DNA of 64,000 nt from CAZEAB01 sp964552945. Lineage in GTDB: Archaea; Nanobdellota; Nanobdellia; Woesearchaeales; GW2011-AR9. This document shows, piece after piece, positions 27,708-36,031 of this stretch. Within the stretch, counting starts at the first letter, position 1. Every line of letters begins with the position of its first letter. Below the pieces are notes generated by a model. That model had not been told where the DNA came from, ran no database searches, and saw only the letters and a program-made list of their open reading frames with translations. A program made the position numbers and the translations under genes. The stretch spans positions 1 to 64,000 of the forward strand of contig CAZKIP010000001.1 in assembly GCA_964552945.1 (NCBI GenBank), read 5' to 3'.

Positions 27708-28547
27708 ATGGACTGGGAAACTCTACAAACAAACTCAAATGAAATTTTGATGCAAGGTATATTGAAGCTGAGAAATCAATCATCAAAAGTATGGAATGAG
27801 GTTTCATGTCAAAAATATGGGAATTATTTAATTTGTGAGAATGATATCTCCTGGTACATTGGAGAAGGTAAAAATATCTCTAAAAGATTAAAGCAACAAT
27901 TTAATGAAAAAATTAGCACGTTTTATAAAACATATAAGAAAGATTTTGGAAGTAAGGATATTAATTCTTTCCGGGTTAAATTCATTGAAACAAATATTGG
28001 AAGAAAAGAAATAGAAGAATTTGGGATAGTTAATTTACCAACATCCCTTAATAGATTCCAAAAGAATAAATGCAAAAAACTGGAATTAAAAGAAAATATT
28101 AAATTTGATTGGGATCAGATTCAATCTTTTTCAAATCAATTGTTATTAAATGGAGAAGAAATGTTTTTTAAACAAGAGTTTCATAATTGGTTTGAGTTAA
28201 TAGTTCCAAATAATGCAGGAATATATATGGTTTTCAACGATAAAAATGAAATTCTTTATATTGGTGAAACTTCAAGTTTAATAGGAAGGTATAAAACCCA
28301 TAGTGGAACTACATATTTTTCTGCATTAAGAAGACATATTGGAAAGACATTATTAAATTTTGAGTTTGTACAAATAAAATCAAAGAAGAAAAATAGAGAA
28401 TTTATAGAAAAAGAAGATCAACAAATCACTCATTTTCTAAAAGAATGTAAAGTAAAGTTTTTACCTGTAAATATAGGTAGATATGAGTTAGAGGAATTTT
28501 TAATACGAAAACATCGTCCTGTTCTTAACAAAAAAGAGAATAAATAA
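27708..28547 (+). CDS. tandem GIY-YIG nuclease-like protein
   Basis: A 279-residue protein with two GIY-YIG-like halves. The first half has GNYLICENDISWYIGEG then KRLKQQF; the second has AGIYMVFNDKNEILYIGET then GRYKTH, with a late Glu in EEFLIRKHRPVLNK. The first is more divergent. GIY-YIG domains usually occur singly. TATA-like TTTATATAAAAC lies about 25 bases upstream of the ATG. It may be a defence or repair nuclease. Confidence 0.75.
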   Translation: MDWETLQTNSNEILMQGILKLRNQSSKVWNEVSCQKYGNYLICENDISWYIGEGKNISKRLKQQFNEKISTFYKTYKKDFGSKDINSFRVKFIETNIGRKEIEEFGIVNLPTSLNRFQKNKCKKLELKENIKFDWDQIQSFSNQLLLNGEEMFFKQEFHNWFELIVPNNAGIYMVFNDKNEILYIGETSSLIGRYKTHSGTTYFSALRRHIGKTLLNFEFVQIKSKKKNREFIEKEDQQITHFLKECKVKFLPVNIGRYELEEFLIRKHRPVLNKKENK

Positions 28548-28625
28548 TTCTATTCTGTAACAATCAATTAGCAGATTATAATCAATATAGGTAAATTTAA
28601 ATAGATTACTCGCATTAGCAAAGCT

Positions 28626-29558
28626 ATGTTTAATATTAATAAATTTGGCATGTTACTTATGCTCTTAATATTGGGTTTATTGTTAATTGGGTGTACTGTC
28701 CAAACACCTTCATCAGACATTAAAACGCCCGAAGATTTCCAGAAAGCAATGGAGGCAGTTAAAAACAATCGGCCACCTAGTATGTACTTAAATCTTCAAC
28801 AAAAAGAGTGGGGTTTTAATCTATTAGTTAATATTTATAATGCGGATATTAAAGAAATCTTTAAACCAACAGAGCAATTTCGAATATTAATCCTAGACGA
28901 GTATCAAAGGGTTTTATTTGATAAAACAGTATCTGCTTCAGAATTTAAATTTTCTACAAGTAAGAATGAATATGGAGATGAATTAATTACTCCGTTTTAC
29001 GAATTAAAATTTAGTGAAATTAAGAAAGGATTTACCAATGAAGGGACTGTTTCAATTAAAATGATTAATAACCCCAATGTAAAAGATTCCACCACTACTT
29101 ATGAATTGCCCTATCTTGAAGAAATGAATAGTGATGAGTTTGGGCAATTTAAAATATCGGTTAAATCTTCAAAAGAAATGAATGAAGTTAAATATATTTA
29201 TAATAGTCAGTACTCAGGATATAAAGATAAAGAATCTTATTTTAGGCCCCAAGAAGGTAAGAAAATATATAAAGTGATTTTTGAAATATCAAATATGGCG
29301 GATGAAAGTTTAACGATTAGTAATAATGAAATAAAGAGTAAGAAAATAGGAGATGTTGGCTCTGCATATACACTTCCATGTGCTAGTGGTTTTGTTAGTT
29401 ATCCATTTTGCTCTCCATCCAGCGTTACAGTTAGTCCACATCAAACAGGAGAAGTGTCTTCTTATTTCCAGTTTAATGAAGGAGAAACCCCCACAGAGTT
29501 TTATATCGAACTCTCCAGAGAGGGGACAATTCCACCCTTGAAATTACTTATCAAATAA
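28626..29558 (+). CDS. secreted lipoprotein (casposon cargo)
   Basis: A 310-residue protein with a signal peptide ending in LLIGC, a lipobox. The mature part looks all-beta, with repeated strand pairs and no enzymatic motif that I recognise. It lies near the right end of the element, while another lipoprotein lies at the left end. Confidence 0.65.
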   Translation: MFNINKFGMLLMLLILGLLLIGCTVQTPSSDIKTPEDFQKAMEAVKNNRPPSMYLNLQQKEWGFNLLVNIYNADIKEIFKPTEQFRILILDEYQRVLFDKTVSASEFKFSTSKNEYGDELITPFYELKFSEIKKGFTNEGTVSIKMINNPNVKDSTTTYELPYLEEMNSDEFGQFKISVKSSKEMNEVKYIYNSQYSGYKDKESYFRPQEGKKIYKVIFEISNMADESLTISNNEIKSKKIGDVGSAYTLPCASGFVSYPFCSPSSVTVSPHQTGEVSSYFQFNEGETPTEFYIELSREGTIPPLKLLIK

Positions 29559-29600
29559 AGTTATAACTCGTGTTTAATTAATAGTGGGGGAATAAAATAA

Positions 29601-30548
29601 TTATTTTTTATTATAAACAAATGGAATAATACTAACATCTCCTCCTTTTAATTTATTTTGGTAAATTTCTCCAATACTCAAAAAATCACTTATTTTTCTT
29701 TGTGCATTTCTTGGACTCATATTTTTTAGAATTGCAATTTCCTTAGCTAATTCTTTTCTTTTAATTTGTCCTTCACCTACCAAATCTCTAACTAATTCCC
29801 TCATCCAACTTTCACTTCTTTTTCCAATTAATAAATGAATTTGCGATTTCCAATTTGTTACTTTACCCATTCTCTTTAAAGAAAAATATATCTTAAATGC
29901 AAGTTGTTGTTTTCTCAAACTTATATCCATAGAACTATCAGAATATTCCTCCATTTCTTGTGTTATCATTTTTTTCTCTTCAACTGATAACCCGTATCCC
30001 TCGGAATTAGCTATTTGATACATTATATCAAACATTTCTTTTCTTGTAAATTTTAATTCAATAATTGGGGCCCTATCAATAATTGCTTTAACATTAGGAT
30101 TTCTTTTATTCATAACATTAAAAGTAAATATTACTCTACCTTTAAACTCAAATTGTTTTGGAAAATCTAATGTTAATCCAGATTTACTTCGATAATGGAT
30201 TATTCTTTTTTGTCCTGTGGTATTGAGTGCTTGTTTTAACAACTCCATAATTTCAACTTTATTAACTACCTGACTTACATCGTCAAAAAGGATTAATTTA
30301 TCATCATTCTCAAGAAGAAATTCGTATGTTGAGGCGGTTGTGATGTGTCCTCCAAAAACCACGTAATCTATACCTAATTTATCCAATTCTTGTCTAATCG
30401 TATATGTTTTACCCATACCAGCAGGACCAATAAGTGTAAAACCTTGTAAATCGTTCATACCAACCATTTCAATATATAATTTAGCCGCATCAATAGTAGG
30501 ATTATCAATTTTAATGTATATTTGATTTGTTTTATCATTCTCTTCCAT
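29601..30548 (-). CDS. AAA+ ATPase (casposon right end)
   Basis: A 315-residue P-loop ATPase. Walker A is LIGPAGMGKTYTI, Walker B is KLILFDDVSQV, sensor region is IFTFNVMNKRNP. The C-terminus has two HTH-like stretches (GQIKRKELAKEIAILKNMS). It reads away from the right inverted repeat 92 bases away. Comparable AAA proteins of mobile elements choose targets or control replication; a role in casposon mobility is a guess. Confidence 0.75.
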   Translation of the reverse strand: MEENDKTNQIYIKIDNPTIDAAKLYIEMVGMNDLQGFTLIGPAGMGKTYTIRQELDKLGIDYVVFGGHITTASTYEFLLENDDKLILFDDVSQVVNKVEIMELLKQALNTTGQKRIIHYRSKSGLTLDFPKQFEFKGRVIFTFNVMNKRNPNVKAIIDRAPIIELKFTRKEMFDIMYQIANSEGYGLSVEEKKMITQEMEEYSDSSMDISLRKQQLAFKIYFSLKRMGKVTNWKSQIHLLIGKRSESWMRELVRDLVGEGQIKRKELAKEIAILKNMSPRNAQRKISDFLSIGEIYQNKLKGGDVSIIPFVYNKK

Positions 30549-30640
30549 AATATATAATATTTTACGATTTTATATAAATTATACGTCGAAAACAAGATAT
30601 TTCTAAATTATATAAATAACGCAAAATAATGAGGTCCTGT

Positions 30641-30687
30641 AATAGATATATTGGAAAGGCGTAAAAAACGGGTATAACCTATATATC
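30641..30687 (-). repeat. right terminal inverted repeat of casposon
   Basis: The reverse complement of this segment matches 9889-9935 at 44 of 47 positions. It supplies 27 foreign codons to the truncated gene that reads in from 31570. Confidence 0.95.
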
Positions 30688-30690
30688 CCC

Positions 30691-30705
30691 AAAATAATGA
30701 GACCC
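30691..30705 (+). repeat. right target-site duplication of casposon
   Basis: AAAATAATGAGACCC repeats 9874-9888 exactly. Three C residues separate it from the right inverted repeat, so one or two bases may belong to the repeat or to sloppy joining. Confidence 0.92.
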
Positions 30706-31627
30706 TGGTACCACTTGAATCTGTTAAAAATGAAACTTTTGGGTTGAAAGTTGCATTAGCATAATTTCTTTCAGAAACAGATAAATGTCTTCCATTAACT
30801 TTAATTTCTCCCCAAGAAGCCCAAGATCCCTTTTTTAAACTTGTTCTATTATAACAAGTTAATTTTAAATATTTTCCAAAAGTTTCAGCAAAAGAATCAT
30901 TATAAATTGGAGCATTGACGCCTCTTTTTTGGATTACTTTTGTATAATCAAGGTCATTTGAACTAACATCAATATCATAATCAGAACATCTAAATTGATC
31001 ATTATAATATGTTTGCTGATAAAGATTATTTATTGCATAAGTAGCATTAAAATTAAATTTTATCCAAAAAGGGTCTGAAAAAGTTGGAACATGTGAAACC
31101 TGAAAATATCCTCCAGCTAAGGAATCAACCAGATTATCTTTAGTAAAAGATGAAGCAGTCAAACTATGACTTGTTATTATATTTAAAACCTCAATTTTTG
31201 TAGGAACGTTTGGTTCAGGATTATTAAAACTAATAGTTAAATTGTTCCCTGTTACAACCTCACCAAATATGCCCCCAGAATAAGAACTTATACTTTTCTC
31301 TATTCCAGAGATATTTGAATAAAGAGTTACATTGACTAAAGGGTTATTTGACATACCATAACAAGAAATGTTTAAACTATCTGAGAGATCATATCTTCTA
31401 TTTTCATCAAATCCAGAAATTATTATATTTGAAGTTATTGAGGAGGAGATGTTACTTCCATTAACTTCTGCTGTATTATTTTCACTTCCTTCAACAAAAA
31501 CAGCTTGCCCAACCACAATAGAAATAACTACCACAACAATTCCAATAATTAAAAAAAATTTATTTGACATCTATCAAATAAGTATAATGGAGTTTTGCTT
31601 AAAAAAGTTTCTGTTTAGAATTCAACC

Positions 31628-33190
31628 CTAAACCTTCCCAAACAACCCACTCACCTTCTCCACACCAATCTCAAGTATGAAAGAAGCTAACTTAGGACCC
31701 CGCTCCTTATTTATCAAAACACGATAAGCCAACCTAAAGAAATCCTTAGGAGGAAAACCAGCATTAGTACACAATACATACATCTCCTCATGCAACTCTT
31801 TATCAGTCCATTCCCTACCAACCAACTTCTTACTCAACTCAACAAGTATCTCCTTCTCCTCCTCAGAGAGAGTAACCTGACATTTCTCTTGAACTTTAAA
31901 CCGGAATTCCTCAGGAGCATATTTCTTAACCCAGTTAGCAGCACAAGAAGCCCTAACCTTTAACCTATCTTTATCAAACTGATTCTTCAACTCTTTTACA
32001 AAATAACCAATTACTTTGTCCATGTCAAAATCATATATCTGTAACAAAGTTGTTAAATGTCTAATCGAAGGTTGGTAAGGTAAAGATGAAGGAATTGAAC
32101 CAATAGCACTTAATGTATAGGCAGCCTTATACTTAGAAGTATTCTTCTCATTAACCTTATCATGACCGAAGTAAACTCTTTCAACTTTGTCAAACTCTTC
32201 ATAAATTGCCAAAACATCGGTGTCGAAAGAAATTGTAAATTCCCTGTTTGGTCTAGTTCCTGCAAAAATATATCTAACGATTGCCGGTTCATAAACTTCT
32301 AATAAATCGTCAACCGTAATAACGTTCCCAGAAGAGGAAGCAAACTGGCCCTTTCCTTTAATTCCAATCCATTCATACATAATGTAGGAAGGAGCATCAA
32401 AATTCCAAATCTCTTTACAAATTTGTTTCCCTGTGTCGAAACTTCCTCCGGCAGCAGAATGATCTTTTCCTCCAGGTTCAAAATCAACTTTTTCATAAGA
32501 CCAACGCATTGGCCAATCAATTCTCCATTTAAGTTTCAAAAGAGGTTTTTCCTTAAAATTAAACTCTTCAGAATGACCACATTCACACGAATATTTAACG
32601 TTATAACCACCCAACCATTGCAAACTTTTCAAAGTATCTTTACTACAAGAAGTACAAAAAAGAGTTGCGGGAGACCAATCATCTGCAAGAGGTTTCTCAC
32701 GATACTTATTCAAAATCTCTTTAATTTTATCTTGATTCTCCAAAGCAATTTTTGTATCTTCAACATATTTCCCTGAACGATACATTTTTGCTTGATAGAT
32801 GAATTCGGGATTGATACCAACTTTTGCAATGTCTTTCTCAACAGCAAGCTCGTTATGTCTAGCATAACTTTCATCTTTGTCAAAAGGATCGGGAACGTCA
32901 ACGATGGCTTTCCTTAAATGTTCTGCCAGCATCTCTTGTTTAGGCATGTTTTTAGGAACTTTTCTAAAAACGTCGTAATCATCCCAAGAATAAATAAAAC
33001 GAACTTTCTTACCTCTTTTCTCTAAAGCTCTTCTAACTAAATCAACTGTAATCATCTCTCTAAAATTTCCAGCGTGGACAACTCCACTGGGAGTTATACC
33101 TGCAGCTAGAACATAACTGTCTTTATCTCCCTTCTCTCTGATTATCTTGTCAGCGGTAACATCCGTCCAATGATATGATTCTTTAGCCAT
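31628..33190 (-). CDS. lysS: lysyl-tRNA synthetase, class I
   Basis: A 520-residue class I LysRS, the archaeal and spirochaete type that is unrelated to class II LysRS. The HIGH-like motif is HAGN at residues 39-42 in GVVHAGNF. The KMSKS-like motif is ASSSGNVIT. A cysteine pair in FCTSCSK and a later CECGHS suggest zinc binding. It charges tRNA-Lys in the cytoplasm. A TATA box between lysS and prs (33211-33220) lies about 25 bases before its ATG, so the mRNA is leaderless. Confidence 0.97.
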   Translation of the reverse strand: MAKESYHWTDVTADKIIREKGDKDSYVLAAGITPSGVVHAGNFREMITVDLVRRALEKRGKKVRFIYSWDDYDVFRKVPKNMPKQEMLAEHLRKAIVDVPDPFDKDESYARHNELAVEKDIAKVGINPEFIYQAKMYRSGKYVEDTKIALENQDKIKEILNKYREKPLADDWSPATLFCTSCSKDTLKSLQWLGGYNVKYSCECGHSEEFNFKEKPLLKLKWRIDWPMRWSYEKVDFEPGGKDHSAAGGSFDTGKQICKEIWNFDAPSYIMYEWIGIKGKGQFASSSGNVITVDDLLEVYEPAIVRYIFAGTRPNREFTISFDTDVLAIYEEFDKVERVYFGHDKVNEKNTSKYKAAYTLSAIGSIPSSLPYQPSIRHLTTLLQIYDFDMDKVIGYFVKELKNQFDKDRLKVRASCAANWVKKYAPEEFRFKVQEKCQVTLSEEEKEILVELSKKLVGREWTDKELHEEMYVLCTNAGFPPKDFFRLAYRVLINKERGPKLASFILEIGVEKVSGLFGKV

Positions 33191-33198
33191 CCAATTTC

Positions 33199-33232
33199 TA
33201 ACGAGGGTTATTATATAAAGATTTCCTCGTTA
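33199..33232. promoter_or_regulatory. inverted repeat around shared lysS/prs TATA box
   Basis: TAACGAGG at 33199-33206 and CCTCGTTA at 33225-33232 form perfect 8-bp arms around TTATATAAAG (33211-33220). A protein bound to both arms would cover the TATA box of lysS. The arms fall just upstream of a second TATA-like stretch for prs. Candidate operator by position only. Confidence 0.45.
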
Positions 33233-33264
33233 ATTTTATAAACCTGAAAATATTACGAAAAGAT

Positions 33265-34140
33265 ATGATAATAACCTCCTGTGGGAATTCTGTGAAAATA
33301 GCCAAGTCATTAGCTAGAAAACTTAAAGCAAAATTCGTTCCTATAGAAATCTCAGCTTTCCCAGACGGAGATATCTACATGAAGTATAAAGCGAAATCTT
33401 TCAAAAATAAAAAAGTTGTAATCGTGCAATCATTCCAACCAAAATCAGACATGTCTCTTTTTGATATCATCTGGGCAGCAGAAACTGCCAAAGATTTAGG
33501 AGCAAAAAAAGTTATTCTAGTTGCACCATATTTAGCTTACATGAGACAGGATAAAAGATTCAATCCCGGAGAAGCTATCTCCAGTAGAATCATGGCTAAA
33601 TTGTTAAACAATTCTATCCATAAAATAATTACTATAGATCCTCACATTCATCGATACAAATCTTTGAAAGATATTTTTACCATCCCTGCTAAATATCTCA
33701 GTGCCAATACTTTAATGGGACATTATGTGAAAAAGAATATAAAAAATCCAGTTATCATTGGACCTGATTGGGAATCGTACCAATGGGCGGAAGTTGTAGC
33801 AAAACATGTAGGTTGTGAAGTAAGTTGTTTTAAGAAGAAACGATATTCGTCAACCCATGTAGAAGAAAAGATAGTGAAACATGTTCATATAAAAAATAAA
33901 AACGTTGTCATAGTTGACGACATTATTTCTACTGGGCATACCATTGCCGAAGCAGCAAAGAAAGTTATGAAAATGGGTGCCAGAAGTGTTACCGCTATTG
34001 GAGTTCATGGATTGTTTGTGAATAATGCAATTAGCAGATTAAAAAAAGCTGGTGTTAAGAATATTGTAACAACCAATTGTATTGAACATAAGACCAATAA
34101 GATTGATGTTACTAAATTACTTCTAAAAGAAATAAAATGA
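33265..34140 (+). CDS. prs: ribose-phosphate pyrophosphokinase
   Basis: A 291-residue PRPP synthase that makes PRPP from ribose 5-phosphate and ATP. The PRPP loop is VVIVDDIISTGHTIAEAAK. The ATP-site stretch is near VQSFQPKSDMSLFDIIW, and HIHRY matches the metal-binding flag region. It feeds nucleotide synthesis and pairs with the RNR genes downstream in function. Length is typical of archaeal Prs. Confidence 0.95.
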   Translation: MIITSCGNSVKIAKSLARKLKAKFVPIEISAFPDGDIYMKYKAKSFKNKKVVIVQSFQPKSDMSLFDIIWAAETAKDLGAKKVILVAPYLAYMRQDKRFNPGEAISSRIMAKLLNNSIHKIITIDPHIHRYKSLKDIFTIPAKYLSANTLMGHYVKKNIKNPVIIGPDWESYQWAEVVAKHVGCEVSCFKKKRYSSTHVEEKIVKHVHIKNKNVVIVDDIISTGHTIAEAAKKVMKMGARSVTAIGVHGLFVNNAISRLKKAGVKNIVTTNCIEHKTNKIDVTKLLLKEIK

Positions 34141-34141
34141 T

Positions 34142-34262
34142 AAAAATGCGTGAAACCGTCTCACCCCCCTCCCTAAAAGGAGGGGTTTCAAAGAGACGGT
34201 TTCTAAACTACGCATTTTTAGCATGCAAAAAATATCGCCATGAATGGCGGGGTTTTAAACCC
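34142..34262. repeat. long structured element after prs
   Basis: Arms AAAAATGCGT/ACGCATTTTT and GAAACCGTCTC/GAGACGGTTTC enclose CCCCTCC/GGAGGGG, one stacked hairpin of 78 nt. A second hairpin follows (CGCCATgaATGGCG) with GGGTTTTAAACCC beside it. The second part looks like the hairpin ends of IS200/IS605 elements. It may be a decayed or miniature element, or a strong terminator for prs; no transposase is seen. Confidence 0.5.
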
Positions 34263-34298
34263 TACCTTAAAAACATCTAGCGGTATTTTTAAGCATGA

Positions 34299-35144
34299 TT
34301 ACATCGCTTGTTCGAATGCTTTTACAAAATCTGCCACCGAAGAAAATCTTTCCTCAGGATAAATTGCCATCCCTCTTCTAATTACATCAGATAAATCCTG
34401 ACTAACATCGGCTGAATCGATTAAATGAGGGCGTTCTTCAGAAAGAACCCTTAAAAACATGGCATCAATATCAGAAGCAACAAAAGGAATCTCGCCTGAT
34501 AACATTTCAAAGAGAACTGCTGATAAAGAATAAATGTCTGCTCTTGGATCTGCAGGAAATTTACAAATCATCTCCGGCGAAATTGAGATGGGAGTTCCAA
34601 TATATTTTTCGAAAGGTGCATGAAATCCAATAGGTCTTAATGTTCCAAAATCAACATGAAATAATGTTGTATCAGGAAGGTTAGGATTCTCAATTAAATC
34701 TGCCGAAGAACCATTGGGTGCTTGAAGTAATAAATTTTCCATTTTAAAATCCAAATAAACTAATCCTAACTCATGAATATATGTTAAAAAATCGCCACAT
34801 TGTCTTACAATATCCTGAACTCTTTCTAAACTAAACATTTTCTTCTTGTTATAAATAGCTCCGACATTAACACCTTCAATAAAAGGAAAAATAATATTTT
34901 CATTTGGCAAAATCTCAACAGGATAAATTATCCTAGAATGGCCGTTCTTAGGTAAGTGACTTCTAAATGCATCAATCTCTCCATCCACATGCCTCCTGTA
35001 TTCAGAAGTATTGGTAAAAGCTTTTAAGAAGAAAAAAGAACCATCTAAAGATACTTTGTAATGAGTAGAAACTTCAGACTTACCTAGCTTTTCCAAAACA
35101 AGATAATCTCCTGTTTTTCCTTGTATAAAATCTCCAGTTCTCAT
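34299..35144 (-). CDS. eukaryotic-like Ser/Thr protein kinase
   Basis: A 281-residue protein kinase. The catalytic loop is GLVYLDFKMENLLL, with HRD changed to YLD, the catalytic Asp kept and Asn present. The metal motif is HVDFGTLR. The N-lobe has VSLDGSFFFLKAFT with the likely ATP lysine. GTPISISPEM matches the activation segment end. There is no membrane helix, so it is cytosolic. Substrate unknown. Confidence 0.88.
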   Translation of the reverse strand: MRTGDFIQGKTGDYLVLEKLGKSEVSTHYKVSLDGSFFFLKAFTNTSEYRRHVDGEIDAFRSHLPKNGHSRIIYPVEILPNENIIFPFIEGVNVGAIYNKKKMFSLERVQDIVRQCGDFLTYIHELGLVYLDFKMENLLLQAPNGSSADLIENPNLPDTTLFHVDFGTLRPIGFHAPFEKYIGTPISISPEMICKFPADPRADIYSLSAVLFEMLSGEIPFVASDIDAMFLRVLSEERPHLIDSADVSQDLSDVIRRGMAIYPEERFSSVADFVKAFEQAM

Positions 35145-35210
35145 TTTTATCTAGAATCAGCCTCTTACTACTAAAAACAAGCATTTTTTTATAAAAATAT
35201 CTCTGTAAAA

Positions 35211-35528
35211 TCAATGCAATGTTCTTTTTAATTCTTTAAGAATCGCAGCACTTTTCGCTAAATCATTATTTTGCTCTACAAAATCTTCATGAATCACACC
35301 ATAGGCAGTTAAATCAACCGCTTGGATTTCTACTACAGCATCATTAAGAGATTTTTTTACTGTAGAAATAGTTTCCAATAATTCAAGAATCTTTGCTTGA
35401 ACTGCAGGTAAATCTTTAATCCGACCATAAGTACTTGCAAACGAGTGCAACATATGAACCCTACCAACTGTATGACCAACTGCGTGGGAAACTATTGCAT
35501 AATTTTTCAATAATTCGTAAATTGTCAT
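35211..35528 (-). CDS. hypothetical helical protein
   Basis: A 105-residue alpha-helical protein whose start overlaps the stop of the upstream gene (35525-35528). It is the last gene of the nrdR-RNR-adenosyltransferase run. Several histidines near residues 15-28 (HAVGHTVGRVHMLHS) could bind metal or a cofactor. Family unknown. Confidence 0.6.
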   Translation of the reverse strand: MTIYELLKNYAIVSHAVGHTVGRVHMLHSFASTYGRIKDLPAVQAKILELLETISTVKKSLNDAVVEIQAVDLTAYGVIHEDFVEQNNDLAKSAAILKELKRTLH

Positions 35529-36031
35529 TCTTTCAAACTATCCCTTAACCTTGTCAACAAAGCTGCGTTAGTTTTAATCCAAGCAAACAACTCTTCTGCA
35601 GACTTACGAAAACCTTCCCATTCCTGCTCAACCAAATCTAACATCGCTGGAGATGGTTCAGCATCTTTATTATCATTCAAAGCATGTTGCCAAGCAGCAA
35701 GATGTCTTCCCAACTCACCATCGTGGTAAGCAGCAATAGCTTTCAAGTGACCTGCAGCAACTTTCAATTCTTCTAAAAAACCTTCAGTCCCAGGCATCTT
35801 TGCTAACAGAAGTTCTATTGCATCTTCATCATGAGCAACTTCTTTCTCAGAATGAGCAAGATGACGAAAACTGTAAACTATTTCTGCCAATTGTCTAGTT
35901 TCAGGAATTCCCGGTTTTTCATTCTTAGCAACTTTATTAATTACTTTTTCCAATTCTTCAGCGGAATTAAATTCTTCCATTAAATGTTTTAATGCATCAT
36001 TAATTTCTTTACTCATCTCTGACATTTTCAA
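35525..36031 (-). CDS. hypothetical helical protein
   Basis: A 168-residue alpha-helical protein, perhaps a four-helix bundle. Histidines recur in helix-like spacing (RHLAHSEKEVAHDED, GHLKAIAAYHDGELGRHLAAW), a pattern that suits metal or heme binding. It overlaps the adenosyltransferase gene by 23 bases and is part of the same operon. Function unknown. Confidence 0.6.
   Translation of the reverse strand: MKMSEMSKEINDALKHLMEEFNSAEELEKVINKVAKNEKPGIPETRQLAEIVYSFRHLAHSEKEVAHDEDAIELLLAKMPGTEGFLEELKVAAGHLKAIAAYHDGELGRHLAAWQHALNDNKDAEPSPAMLDLVEQEWEGFRKSAEELFAWIKTNAALLTRLRDSLKE

Larger units (their letters stand above)
9889..30687. mobile_element. casposon, complete, about 20.8 kb
   Basis: A self-synthesising transposon that uses Cas1 as its integrase. 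It is bounded by 47-bp inverted repeats and a 15-bp direct duplication of the target. Core genes are the Cas1 casposase (12211-13401), a winged-helix protein (13398-14249), an HNH nuclease (15562-15915) and a family B DNA polymerase (15903-18527). Cargo includes an AlwI-like restriction cassette (19461-24752), nuclease genes (24854-28547), secreted proteins at both ends and an AAA ATPase (29601-30548). No Cas2, CRISPR repeat or other Cas gene is present. Insertion lies inside an SGNH-hydrolase surface gene rather than at a tRNA or EF-2 3' end, the usual sites in the family. Confidence 0.95.
30608..31570 (-). pseudogene. 5' part of SGNH-hydrolase surface protein gene cut by casposon
   Basis: The host part runs from 31570 to the duplication at 30691. 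It encodes an N-terminal membrane or signal segment (FFLIIGIVVVVISIVVGQAVF), beta-rich domains, and a stretch like an F5/8 type C (discoidin) sugar-binding domain (KYLKLTCYN, GSWASWGEIKVNGR). After residue 293 the reading frame enters the casposon and adds 27 residues before the stop at 30608. Frame is kept across the duplication into 9873-8570, where the SGNH hydrolase part lies. Confidence 0.85.
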
